Below, piece by piece: positions 1 through 7,594 of a stretch of 64,000 nt of DNA. The translations under genes and the position numbers were made by a program. The stretch covers positions 29,249 to 93,248 of the forward strand of contig NZ_JASITE010000024.1 in NCBI RefSeq assembly GCF_030767025.1. The letters are read 5' to 3'. Position 1 is the stretch's first letter. The number at the start of each line of letters is the position of its first letter. The notes below the pieces were generated by a model. It saw nothing but the letters and a program-made list of their open reading frames with translations, was not told where the DNA came from and searched no databases. The stretch is from Nocardia sp. CC227C. Its GTDB lineage: Bacteria; Actinomycetota; Actinomycetes; Mycobacteriales; Mycobacteriaceae.

Positions 1-155
1 AGACCGGACACCTGGACGGCTTCCTGTACGTGGACGTGCTGATCGGCCGCAATGCCCGCGCGGCCAAGAAGGCCATCAAGCGCAATGGTTGGGGCACACC
101 GGGTTTGACCTGGGTTCCGGGCACGGTCCCGGACCCGTTCGGACATGACGACTGA
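1..155 (+). CDS. def: peptide deformylase, C-terminal fragment
   Basis: This is the last 50 codons or so of a gene that enters from the left edge; the first codon is incomplete. The peptide begins E-T-G-H-L-D-G, the second half of the HExxH metal motif of peptide deformylase, which removes the formyl group from new protein N-termini. The tail, with GWGTPGLTWVPG and ending DPFGHDD, resembles the C-terminus of mycobacterial Def as I remember it. The stop codon overlaps the start of the acetyltransferase gene by 11 bases (ATGACGACTGA), so the two are probably translationally coupled. The order def, acetyltransferase, xthA matches Rv0429c-Rv0428c-Rv0427c of M. tuberculosis. The N-terminal two thirds lie outside the window. 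Confidence 0.9.
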   Translation, partial: TGHLDGFLYVDVLIGRNARAAKKAIKRNGWGTPGLTWVPGTVPDPFGHDD

Positions 156-1083
156 TCCCGGCACGCCCGAGGTCGGCCGCCGGGTGGTGGTGCGCTACCG
201 CCTGCCCGAGGGCTATCCGCAGCCGCTGACCGATGTGATCGGCGAACTGCTCGCGGTCGACCCGGTGACCGTGCGCACCGCGGACGGCGAGGTGACGCAG
301 ATCGCACCCGACCGCGTGGTGGCATGGAAGGCGCTGGGCGCGCGGCCGATTCGTACCAAGGAGATCCGCGCGCTGGAGGGGGCGGCCGCCGACGGCTGGC
401 CCGGCTTGCAGCGCACCTGGATCGACGGCTGGCTGGTACGGGCCGGTGCGGACTACACCAATCGCGCGAATTCGGCCGTACCGCTGGGCAGTACGGGCCA
501 ACCCGCGGCGGCGTCCGCGGAGACCCTCCATCGCATCGGCGAGTGGTATGCCGCACACGGGCTGCCGCTGCGGCTGTCGCTGCCGGATCGCCTCGCCCCG
601 GTGCCGCCCGATTGGCGCACGTGGAACGAGACCGCGGTCCTGGCCGTCGACATCGCGAATATGGTGCTGCCGCAGGGGCCTTCGATGGTGCGGATCGACC
701 CCATGCCCAGCGACGCCTGGTTGGAGGCCCACCGCGGCGACGCCGAGACCACACCCGACACGGAGGTGCTGACCGCCATCCGGGAGGGTGAACTGGGTTT
801 CGCCGCGCTGGGTTTGCCGACGCCGCTGGCCGTCGGCCGCGGCGCGATCACCACCGCCCCCGACGGTCGCCGATGGATCGGCCTGACGTGCGTGGGGGTG
901 GCCGCCGAGCATCGTCGGCACGGACTGGGCACACTGGTGTGCGCGGAGCTGATCCGCTGGGGACAGGCCCGCGGCGCGACCCACGCCTACGTGCAGGTGG
1001 CGGTCGAGAACGCGGCGGCCCTGGCCATGTACGGGCAGCTGGGCTTCATCGACCACCACCGGTACCGGTACGCGGCGCCCTGA
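145..1083 (+). CDS. GNAT-family N-acetyltransferase (Rv0428c-like)
   Basis: This encodes 312 residues. The C-terminal 100 residues are a GNAT fold: the acetyl-CoA loop R-R-H-G-L-G lies at residues 257-262, followed by a helix and the LAMYGQLGF motif typical of the last strand. The N-terminal 190 residues form a domain shared with Rv0428c-type proteins whose substrate is not known to me. Its start overlaps def by 11 bases and it ends 55 bases before xthA, so the three are probably one operon. Linkage to def could suggest work on protein N-termini, but that is only inference. The start is fixed by the ATG inside the end of def. Confidence 0.88.
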   Translation: MTTDPGTPEVGRRVVVRYRLPEGYPQPLTDVIGELLAVDPVTVRTADGEVTQIAPDRVVAWKALGARPIRTKEIRALEGAAADGWPGLQRTWIDGWLVRAGADYTNRANSAVPLGSTGQPAAASAETLHRIGEWYAAHGLPLRLSLPDRLAPVPPDWRTWNETAVLAVDIANMVLPQGPSMVRIDPMPSDAWLEAHRGDAETTPDTEVLTAIREGELGFAALGLPTPLAVGRGAITTAPDGRRWIGLTCVGVAAEHRRHGLGTLVCAELIRWGQARGATHAYVQVAVENAAALAMYGQLGFIDHHRYRYAAP

Positions 1084-1138
1084 TCCGTCACCGGCGGGCG
1101 ACGCCCGACCGTGCCGATATTCGATCGAAAGGTTTTTC

Positions 1139-1954
1139 GTGCGGCTCGCGAGCTGGAACGTGAATTCGATTCGCTCCCGTGTGGATCGGGTGCTGTCCTG
1201 GCTGGATCGCGCCGATGTGGACGTGCTGGCCATGCAGGAGACCAAATGCAAGGACGAGCAGTTCCCGTTCGAGCGGTTCGAGGCGGCGGGGTACGAGGTC
1301 GCGCATGTGGGGCACAGCCAGTGGAACGGCGTGGCCATCGCCTCCCGGGTGGGTCTCGACGATGTCGAGATCGGTTTCCCGCGCCAGCCCGGCTTCGACA
1401 AGAACGCCGACGAGGCGCTGCTGAGCACGCCGGTGGTCGAGGCGCGTGCGCTCGGCGCGACCTGCGGCGGGGTGCGGGTGTGGAGCCTGTACGTGCCCAA
1501 CGGCCGCACGCTGACCGATCCGCACTACGCGTACAAGCTGGAGTGGCTGGCGGCGCTGCGTGCCGCGGGCACCGACTGGCTCACCGCCGATCCATCGGCG
1601 CAGATCGCGCTGATGGGCGACTGGAATATCGCGCCCACCGACGCCGATGTCTGGTCGCCGGAGTTCTTCGAGGGCAAAACCCATGTGTCACAGCCGGAAC
1701 GGGACGCGTTCCACGCCTTCGACACCGCCGGGTTCACCGATGTGATGCGGCCTTTCCACCCAGGGCCGGGCGTCTACACCTACTGGGACTACACGCAGTT
1801 GCGCTTCCCGCGCAAGGAGGGCATGCGCATCGACTTCATCCTCGGCTCCCCCGCGCTGTCGGCGCGGGTGACCGACGCGAACGTGGACCGCGAGGAGCGC
1901 AAGGGCAAGGGCGCGAGTGATCACGCGCCCGTCGTCGCCGATCTGGGAGACTGA
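1139..1954 (+). CDS. xthA: exodeoxyribonuclease III (AP endonuclease)
   Basis: This encodes 271 residues with a GTG start. It belongs to the exonuclease III/AP endonuclease family, which cuts DNA at abasic sites and removes 3' blocking groups during base-excision repair. Visible catalytic landmarks are N7 in SWNVNS, E34 in QETKC, D161 and N163 in GDWNIAP, and D261-H262 in SDHAP; all the expected metal and phosphate ligands are present. Length is normal. It follows the acetyltransferase on the same strand and corresponds to Rv0427c. It faces the next gene tail to tail, with a short hairpin between them. Confidence 0.96.
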   Translation: MRLASWNVNSIRSRVDRVLSWLDRADVDVLAMQETKCKDEQFPFERFEAAGYEVAHVGHSQWNGVAIASRVGLDDVEIGFPRQPGFDKNADEALLSTPVVEARALGATCGGVRVWSLYVPNGRTLTDPHYAYKLEWLAALRAAGTDWLTADPSAQIALMGDWNIAPTDADVWSPEFFEGKTHVSQPERDAFHAFDTAGFTDVMRPFHPGPGVYTYWDYTQLRFPRKEGMRIDFILGSPALSARVTDANVDREERKGKGASDHAPVVADLGD

Positions 1955-1996
1955 TCCGTCCTTCGTCGGCGCGGATCACGCCGATACGCCCCCTAT

Positions 1997-2019
1997 CCCG
2001 CCGGAAGTTATTCGGCGGG
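1997..2019. terminator. short GC hairpin between convergent genes
   Basis: Perfect 7-base arms CCCGCCG and CGGCGGG are separated by 9 bases. The hairpin overlaps the stop codon of the minus-strand membrane protein and lies 43 bases after xthA. It could end transcription from both sides. There is no U-run, as is usual in high-GC actinobacteria. Confidence 0.45.
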
Positions 2020-2649
2020 GCGGGTTTTGATGGCGTCGCGGGAGATGAACACGTTGTAGGTCCCCGGGGTGGCGATGACGGCGTTGCCGTAGGCCGAGCG
2101 GACGAACGGGTCGGTGTACCAGCTCTGGGACTTCATATCGTCGAAGAAGTCGCCGTCGCCGCCGTTGAGGAAGATGTGGTTCTGCTTGGTGGCGACGCCG
2201 TCCAGGCGCTGGCCGTAGAGCCGGGTGACCTTGTAGCCGGAGTTGAAGCCGAGCGCGTTGACCCACGGCTCGAGTTCGACGATATTGGCCTGCAACACCC
2301 AGAGGTCGCCCTCCACTTGGTAGTTCAGGTGCTGGTCCTCGTGCCCCTCGTCCCCGAACAGGGTGAGTTCCACATTCATCATGTGCTCCTCCCCCGCCAC
2401 CGGCGTGGCGACGATGTGCGCCGCCTTCACCTCTCCGGTGAGGCCGAGGAAGGTCTGCAAAAGCGTTGTCACCCAGAGGATGACCACCGCGATCAGGACG
2501 AGCGAGATGGCGGCCGAGCCGCGCCCCGCGAGCACCCGCCACCCGACCTTGCGGGCCTTGAGGACAGCGGTCACCAACAGCGCCAGTGCCGCGACGCCGA
2601 GCACGATGAGCAGGATCTGAATCCAGCCGAAGGTCACCGGGAACACCAT
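2008..2649 (-). CDS. two-helix membrane protein of unknown function
   Basis: This encodes 213 residues. Two hydrophobic helices lie at about residues 10-30 and 43-66. The 140-residue C-terminal domain is soluble, acidic and aromatic-rich (motifs FGDEGHEDQHLNY and GDFFDDMKSQSWYTD) and is probably outside the membrane. I do not recognise a catalytic motif. Similar actinobacterial proteins are often labelled as efflux-related, without support that I can see here. The gene stands alone, 276 bases downstream of fadE5 on the same strand and separated from it by two strong hairpins, so it is probably transcribed independently. Confidence 0.75.
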   Translation of the reverse strand: MVFPVTFGWIQILLIVLGVAALALLVTAVLKARKVGWRVLAGRGSAAISLVLIAVVILWVTTLLQTFLGLTGEVKAAHIVATPVAGEEHMMNVELTLFGDEGHEDQHLNYQVEGDLWVLQANIVELEPWVNALGFNSGYKVTRLYGQRLDGVATKQNHIFLNGGDGDFFDDMKSQSWYTDPFVRSAYGNAVIATPGTYNVFISRDAIKTRPAE

Positions 2650-2849
2650 GCGGTAGTTGTACCCGGTACGTCCGCGACAACACGGCAGGTCGCACGCAAT
2701 TCGGGCGTGTCCGCCCGGCGTGGCGCGAAATACGCGGCCGGCTCCTTGCGGTGCGGCCGTTCGGCGCTGTCGGGCTGGCCGCCGAAGCGCCGGGCGGCCG
2801 GGCGAGGAGGGCGGGGTTCGGCGAGGCGGGCCGGGGCCTCGAACAGCAA

Positions 2850-2880
2850 GGCCCGGCGACGCATCGAGCGTCGCCGGGCC
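2850..2880 (-). terminator. strong hairpin downstream of fadE5
   Basis: Perfect 13-base arms GGCCCGGCGACGC and GCGTCGCCGGGCC flank a 5-base loop. The hairpin lies 45 bases past the fadE5 stop. A second GC hairpin (about 2898-2918, arms GCGGGGG/CCCCCGC) sits even closer to that stop. Together they form a likely tandem terminator for fadE5. Confidence 0.7.
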
Positions 2881-2924
2881 GCTGCCATCTCATGGGTGCG
2901 GGGGGGCTCAGCCCCCGCCGCCAC

Positions 2925-4748
2925 TCAGAACGCCGCTTCGTCCAGGTGCATGATGTCGTTGTCGATGTTCTCGATGACGGTGCGGACGCCGCTCAGCAGC
3001 GGGAGCTGGTTCTTGGCGAACCAGGAGGCGACGCCGATCTTGCCGGTGTAGAACGCCTTGTCCTTGTCGGCGGCTCCGGCCTCCAGGGCGGCCTGGGCGG
3101 TCTTCGCCTGTTCCAACAGCCGCCAGGCGATGACGAGATCGCCGGTGGCGTAGAGGAATCGGACCGAGCCGAGGCCGACCTTGTAGATCTCCTCGGGGTT
3201 CTGCTGGGCGGCCATCAGGTACCCGCTGAGGGCGGCGGCCATGGCCTGCACGTCGGCCAGGGCCGCGCCGAGCAGCTTGCGCTCGGCGTCCAGGCCGGTG
3301 CCCTGATCGACGAACTTCTGGATGAGCCCGGCGACGTGCGCCAGCGCCACGCCCTTGTCGCGGACGATCTTGCGGAAGAAGAAGTCCTGCGCCTGGATGG
3401 CGGTGGTGCCCTCGTACAGCGAGTCGATCTTCGAGTCGCGGATGTACTGCTCGATCGGGTAGTCCTGCAGGAAGCCGGAGCCGCCGAGGGTCTGCAGCGA
3501 TTCGGTGAGCATCTCGTAGGCGCGGTCCGAGCCGCAGCCCTTCACGATGGGCAGCAGCAAATCGTTGACGCGCTCGGCGAGTTCGGCGTCCGCGCCGAAG
3601 TTCGCCTGCGCCACATCGGCGTTCTGGTAGGCGGCGCAGTACATGTACAGCGCGCGCAGGCCCTCCGCGTACGCCTTCTGCGCGGCCAGCGAGCGGCGCA
3701 CATCCGGGTGGTGGGTGATGGTGACGCGCGGCGCGGTCTTGTCGGTCATCTGGGTGAGGTCCGCGCCCTGCACACGCTGCTTGGCGTATTCGAGGGCGTT
3801 CAGGTAGCCGGTGGACAGCGTGCCGGTGGCCTTGGTGCCCACCATCATGCGCGCGTTCTCGATGACCCGGAACATCTGCGCGATGCCGTTGTGCACATCG
3901 CCGACCAGGTAGCCGACGGCGGGCTTCTCGCCGCCGAAGGTGATCTCGCAGGTGGGCGAGGACTTGATGCCCATCTTGTGCTCGACGCCGGTCACGTACG
4001 CGCCGTTGCGCTCGCCGATTTCCATGGTCTCGGTGTCGAACAGGAACTTCGGCACGATGAACAGGGATAGGCCCTTGGTGCCCGGTCCCGCGCCCTCGGG
4101 GCGGGCGAGCACGAGGTGGAAGATGTTGTCGGCGGTGTCGCCCACGTCGCCGCCGGAGATGAAGCGCTTGACGCCGGAGATGTGCCAGCTGCCGTCGGGC
4201 TGTTCGGTGGCCTTGGTGCGGCCCATGCCGACGTCGGAGCCGGCGTCGGGTTCGGTGAGCACCATGGTGCCGCCCCAGCGGTTCTCCCAGGCGTGCGCGG
4301 CCCAGCGCTTCTGCTCGTCGGTGCCCTCGGTGAAGATCACCTGGTGCATGAGCGGACCCATATTGAAGAAGCTCGCGGAGTTGTTGGCGGCGACCAGCAT
4401 TTCCTGGATGCCCCAGATGAGGGCGTTGGGGGCGGATACGCCGCCCATCTCCTCGGGCATGCCGAGCCCGGAGTAGCCCGCCTCGTTCACCGCCGCCACG
4501 GTCTTCTTCAACGATTCGGGGACGGTGATGTCGTAGGTCTCGGGACGGAACTCCACCGGGTTGCGATCCGCGTCGACGAAGGAGGCCGCGATCGGCCCCG
4601 TCGCCAGTCGCTCCGCCTCCGACAGCATGGCCCGCGCCGTCTCACTGTCCAGATCGCCGTAGGCGCCGCCGTCCAGCAGCGCCCCGATGCCTAGCACTTC
4701 GAACAAGTTGAACTCGATATCACGCAGGTTCGCCTTGTAGTGCGTCAC
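2925..4748 (-). CDS. fadE5: acyl-CoA dehydrogenase, FadE5 type
   Basis: This encodes 607 residues, the long acyl-CoA dehydrogenase class whose M. tuberculosis member is FadE5 (Rv0244c). It should catalyse FAD-dependent alpha-beta dehydrogenation of fatty acyl-CoAs in beta-oxidation. Domain order is an N-terminal helical domain (about 1-160), the beta domain with MVLTEPDAGSDVG, a C-terminal helical domain, and an extra C-terminal helical extension. The catalytic base is expected to be E446 in LYEGTTAIQ. The gene is monocistronic with its own terminator hairpins. A 16-base inverted repeat 137 bases upstream is a possible control site. Confidence 0.93.
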   Translation of the reverse strand: MTHYKANLRDIEFNLFEVLGIGALLDGGAYGDLDSETARAMLSEAERLATGPIAASFVDADRNPVEFRPETYDITVPESLKKTVAAVNEAGYSGLGMPEEMGGVSAPNALIWGIQEMLVAANNSASFFNMGPLMHQVIFTEGTDEQKRWAAHAWENRWGGTMVLTEPDAGSDVGMGRTKATEQPDGSWHISGVKRFISGGDVGDTADNIFHLVLARPEGAGPGTKGLSLFIVPKFLFDTETMEIGERNGAYVTGVEHKMGIKSSPTCEITFGGEKPAVGYLVGDVHNGIAQMFRVIENARMMVGTKATGTLSTGYLNALEYAKQRVQGADLTQMTDKTAPRVTITHHPDVRRSLAAQKAYAEGLRALYMYCAAYQNADVAQANFGADAELAERVNDLLLPIVKGCGSDRAYEMLTESLQTLGGSGFLQDYPIEQYIRDSKIDSLYEGTTAIQAQDFFFRKIVRDKGVALAHVAGLIQKFVDQGTGLDAERKLLGAALADVQAMAAALSGYLMAAQQNPEEIYKVGLGSVRFLYATGDLVIAWRLLEQAKTAQAALEAGAADKDKAFYTGKIGVASWFAKNQLPLLSGVRTVIENIDNDIMHLDEAAF

Positions 4749-4884
4749 GGGCCCGGCCTCCTAAGCCATCGATGATCGAATAACTGGAGGTTGCCGTACG
4801 TTTGTCCCATTACGCAACCGTAGGTTCTTGTGCAACCAGGCGCATAGGGTCCAGACCGGGGCGCGCCCGAAGATAGCCGACCCT

Positions 4885-4900
4885 ATGGAACGTGTTCCAT
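4885..4900. promoter_or_regulatory. inverted repeat, candidate operator
   Basis: The sequence is ATGGAAC-GT-GTTCCAT: two perfect 7-base arms with a 2-base centre, the size of a dimeric repressor site. It lies 137 bases upstream of fadE5. No adjacent regulator gene identifies a ligand. Confidence 0.35.
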
Positions 4901-4908
4901 GAGCTCAG

Positions 4909-5035
4909 GACACAAGCCCCGGCCAGCGCACTCGACCGACCAAGCACCTGCTCGAACCTCTCCGAGCGAGTCACCGGGCGACACACCACATCGAGCACGT
5001 GCACCTGCCCCACCTTGATTGCCAGATATTTGCCA
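4909..5035 (-). pseudogene. relic of an acyl-CoA dehydrogenase 3' end
   Basis: Translated on the minus strand this stretch reads like the C-terminus of the intact protein encoded at 8868-10787. The relic has RPVTRSERFEQVLGRSSALAG where the intact gene has RPVADAERFEQLLDRVRELAG, preceded in both by a G-K, then Q-V and L-D-x-V pattern. The match covers about 42 residues and then stops. No start codon or rest of the enzyme is attached, so this is a decayed fragment. A second fragment of the same family lies at 7482-7520 in the order expected for one gene, with the DUF222 gene between them. Confidence 0.7.
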
Positions 5036-5399
5036 TATCGACGCGGCGACGCCTGTTGAGAGATCGCGCACAAGCATCCCGGCAAACCCGACGCAGCGTG
5101 GCGACGAGCCGAGGCCGAGGCAATCTCGAAAACGCTCAGACGGAATGATCCGACTCGCCGTTCGAAAGGCCACCGGTGCAGGTGTCCCATCCCCTTGGGG
5201 ACAACACCAGCGTGGGACCGCTGTGAGACGGCGAAGTGTCCGCCGCCGACCACCACGCCAGAGAAGACGACCAGCGGAAAGGCGACCAGATCGCACATCG
5301 GCGACTCACCGGAAATCGTCGAGATCACCGCACTGAAAATGTCGATATCACATGACTATTACCGTTCTGCCGCAACGGAATTCGCGATAGAATCAATGC

Positions 5400-7091
5400 A
5401 TGAATCCGGAGGGGGAAACGCGAGGCGGTGATACCGCGGCCGGATTGACGGCGGCGATGGACACCCTGCTCGCCACCGACCTCACCGGGTTGTCCGACAC
5501 CGATCTCGTGGATGTGATGCGGGAGGTCGAGTCGGTGCGGTGCCGGATGGCGGCACTGTCGCATCGGATGATCGCCGAGGTCGAGGGCAGGCATCTGTGG
5601 GAACGCGCCGGAGCCAAGGGCATGCGCGGGTATCTGATCGATGTGCTGCGCCTGTCGGCGGCTGAGGCGGGAGCGCGGGTGCGTGCCTCGGTCCCGTTGC
5701 GGCCCCGCTCCTTCTGCGGGGAGGAAACGCCCGCCCTGTTGCCGACCACCGCCGGGTTGCAGGCCGAAGGAGTGGTGTCGCCCGAGCACGCCCGGGTGAT
5801 CATGCGGGTGATGGACCGTATCCCCAACGCGGTCCCCGCCGAGCGCAAGGTCGAGGCCGAACGACACCTCGCCGAGGCCGCCACACAGATGCCGCCGGAG
5901 TACGTCACCAAGGTCGGACACGTGCTACTGACCTGTTTGGACCCGGACGGGGTCCTCACCAACGACGACGACCGCGCCCGACACCGGGAGTTGGTGCTGG
6001 GCAAGCAACGCATCGACGGCATGAGCGAGATCAAAGGCGTCCTCGACCCCCAACTGCGAGCACTGCTGGATGTGGTGCTGGCCAAGTGGGCGCGTCCGGG
6101 GATGTGTAATCCCGAAGACCCCGACAGCCCCCGCATGGGACCCGGTGTGATCGACAAGGACACCATGGAGGGGGCGGCGCGGCGGGACCGGCGCAGTGCC
6201 GGGCAACGCAATCACGATGCGCTCAAAGCCTTCCTGGCCGCCGGAGGAGGACCCGAGCAACTCGGTACCCATCGCGGCGTGCCGGTGTCGGTGGTCCTGA
6301 CGTTGAGCCTGACCGACCTGCAATCAGGGTCGGGCTACGCCCACACCGCGTCCGGGTCGGTGATGTCGATCCCCGACGCCCTGCGCATGGCCGAAGGCTC
6401 CTACCCGTTGTTGATGCTGTTCGACGGGAAAGGGTTGCCGCTGCATCTGGGGCGCGGCAAGTACCGGCTCGCCTCACCGTGGCAGCGGTTGGCGTGTATC
6501 GCCACCGACCGAGGCTGCACCCGCCCCGGCTGCGAAGCCCCGGCCACGATGTGCGCGGTACACCACATGATCCCGTGGCTGCGCGGTGGCCGCACCGACA
6601 TCGACAACCTCACCCTGGTCTGCGACCGCTGCCACGCCCAGATCCCCGAAGACGCCGAGGACCCGACCGGCTGGGCCACCCTCGGACGCAACGGCAGCAC
6701 CAGCCTCACCAACACCAACACCAACAAAAGCAGCCGCCGCCGCCGCAGCAGCAGCAGCGGCACCGCCACCGGCAGCAACGGAAGCAGCACCGGCAGCCCC
6801 GGCGGCAGCGGTAGCGGTAGCGGCAGCAGCGGCAGCGGCGGCGGCAGCAGCGGCGGCGGCAGCAGCGGCAGCAGCAGCGGCGGTGGCGGTAGCGGCGGGT
6901 TCGGTGTCGACGCCAGCAGCACCGGCATCGGTAGCGGCCGGTATCCCGGCCGTGTCGTGTGGGCGCCCCCGACCCGTATCCACCCCGCCCGCGCTCCCCG
7001 CGTGAACCTGCACCACCACCCCCGGCAATGGCTCACAAACCACCACGGCCCACAGCCCGGAACAGCCCGGGGCGACCACCTACGCCACTAG
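5400..7091 (+). CDS. DUF222/HNH endonuclease-like protein (13E12 repeat family)
   Basis: This encodes 563 residues. The N-terminal 300 or so form a DUF222 (13E12-type) domain. Residues 370-415 form a zinc-HNH module: C373 and C378, then H388-H389 in AVHHMIPW, N in DNLTLVC, then C408 and C411. HNH modules bind and cut DNA; the role of this widespread actinobacterial family is unknown. Members are often multicopy, and REP13E12 copies in M. tuberculosis serve as prophage attachment targets. From about residue 440 the protein is a low-complexity tail of Gly, Ser, Asn and Arg encoded by GGC/AGC repeats. The gene sits between two fragments of a broken fadE-like gene, suggesting it arrived by insertion. 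Confidence 0.88.
   Translation: MNPEGETRGGDTAAGLTAAMDTLLATDLTGLSDTDLVDVMREVESVRCRMAALSHRMIAEVEGRHLWERAGAKGMRGYLIDVLRLSAAEAGARVRASVPLRPRSFCGEETPALLPTTAGLQAEGVVSPEHARVIMRVMDRIPNAVPAERKVEAERHLAEAATQMPPEYVTKVGHVLLTCLDPDGVLTNDDDRARHRELVLGKQRIDGMSEIKGVLDPQLRALLDVVLAKWARPGMCNPEDPDSPRMGPGVIDKDTMEGAARRDRRSAGQRNHDALKAFLAAGGGPEQLGTHRGVPVSVVLTLSLTDLQSGSGYAHTASGSVMSIPDALRMAEGSYPLLMLFDGKGLPLHLGRGKYRLASPWQRLACIATDRGCTRPGCEAPATMCAVHHMIPWLRGGRTDIDNLTLVCDRCHAQIPEDAEDPTGWATLGRNGSTSLTNTNTNKSSRRRRSSSSGTATGSNGSSTGSPGGSGSGSGSSGSGGGSSGGGSSGSSSGGGGSGGFGVDASSTGIGSGRYPGRVVWAPPTRIHPARAPRVNLHHHPRQWLTNHHGPQPGTARGDHLRH
6725..6898 (+). repeat. GGC/AGC trinucleotide repeat in the DUF222 gene tail
   Basis: About 170 bases are almost entirely AGC, GGC and GGT triplets, encoding Ser/Gly runs. 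All frames stay open through it, as expected of a triplet repeat. Slippage would change tail length in whole codons without breaking the frame. Confidence 0.85.
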
Positions 7092-7230
7092 GCCGCGCCG
7101 CGGCACAACCCACTCGCAAACACCACCCGGCCGGATTCGTCAGCCGGGATAGAGGCACGCCACACACAGCCGCATGTCGGCGAGAATCGACCCAGGCGCA
7201 CCACACTCGCCGGCGGGAATGAAGGACGCC

Positions 7231-7255
7231 GAGATGACCTCAATGAGGTGATCTC
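7231..7255 (+). terminator. hairpin downstream of the DUF222 gene
   Basis: The arms are GAGATGACCTCA and TGAGGTGATCTC, with one mismatch and a 1-base centre. The site is 140 bases after the DUF222 stop. It could be a terminator, or instead a protein-binding palindrome. Confidence 0.4.
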
Positions 7256-7481
7256 AGCGACTTTCATCGGTGTCGGCCATGTTCGAAATGGGTGAGGATG
7301 TGTGCGGCAATGTCGCCGATTCTTTCGGGACTAGCGGTGAGATAACGGTTCCTCGTCACTGTTCATATCGGCGTCCTCCGCATTTCGGAACAGGAACAAG
7401 CACCTTCGCGGAACAGACCGTATGCCGAATGTGGACCGTGCCCCGGCGGTTTGGACCAATCCAGTTCGGAACGTCCGGATC

Positions 7482-7520
7482 TGCTTGCTCCAGGATGAGT
7501 TGGGCGTAGGGGAGGATGGC
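7482..7520 (-). pseudogene. second relic of an acyl-CoA dehydrogenase gene
   Basis: Over 38 bases, 33 match the intact dehydrogenase gene at about 9092-9129. Translated on the minus strand it reads AILPYAQLILEQA, against LPYAQLILEQAA in the intact protein. In the intact gene this segment lies about 100 bases before the part matched by the relic at 4909-5035; here the two pieces are about 2.4 kb apart with the DUF222 gene between them. The remainder of 7092-7594 holds no gene that I can recognise. Confidence 0.65.
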
Positions 7521-7549
7521 TGCTCTCTGCGAACAGTCGATTACTGGTC

Positions 7550-7586
7550 ATGCGATTAGTAGACTAGATGCTATGCGATCGGTAGA
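7550..7586. promoter_or_regulatory. direct repeat upstream of the ATPase gene
   Basis: ATGCGATTAGTAGA and ATGCGATCGGTAGA match at 12 of 14 bases and start 23 bases apart. The second copy ends 8 bases before the ATPase start codon. The spacing is near two helical turns, so this could be a control site, or a chance duplication in an AT-richer patch. Confidence 0.35.
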
Positions 7587-7594
7587 TTACGGCA

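Larger units (their letters stand above)
4749..5399. other. 650-base gap upstream of fadE5 holding a gene relic
   Basis: No intact gene is visible. The gap holds the promoter side of fadE5, an inverted repeat at 4885-4900 and a relic of an acyl-CoA dehydrogenase 3' end at 4909-5035. A minus-strand frame stays open over 4810-5328, but only its relic portion resembles a protein family; the rest has no recognisable motif, so I do not call it a gene. Bases 5036-5399 hold nothing I can name and serve as the upstream region of the DUF222 gene. Confidence 0.6.

Noticed and set aside
2751..4070. Long plus-strand open frame antisense to fadE5
   Set aside because: It is the mirror of GC-rich codons in fadE5, with a repetitive Val/Gly/Leu/His-type composition typical of antisense frames. 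Similar long shadows over most other genes were dropped for the same reason.
4810..5328. Minus-strand open frame of 172 codons
   Set aside because: Only its last third resembles a protein, and that part is a relic of an acyl-CoA dehydrogenase C-terminus. The rest has no motif or ribosome site, so I do not call a gene.
6725..6898. CRISPR or minisatellite separate from a gene
   Set aside because: The GGC/AGC run is in frame within the DUF222 gene and has no spacer pattern.
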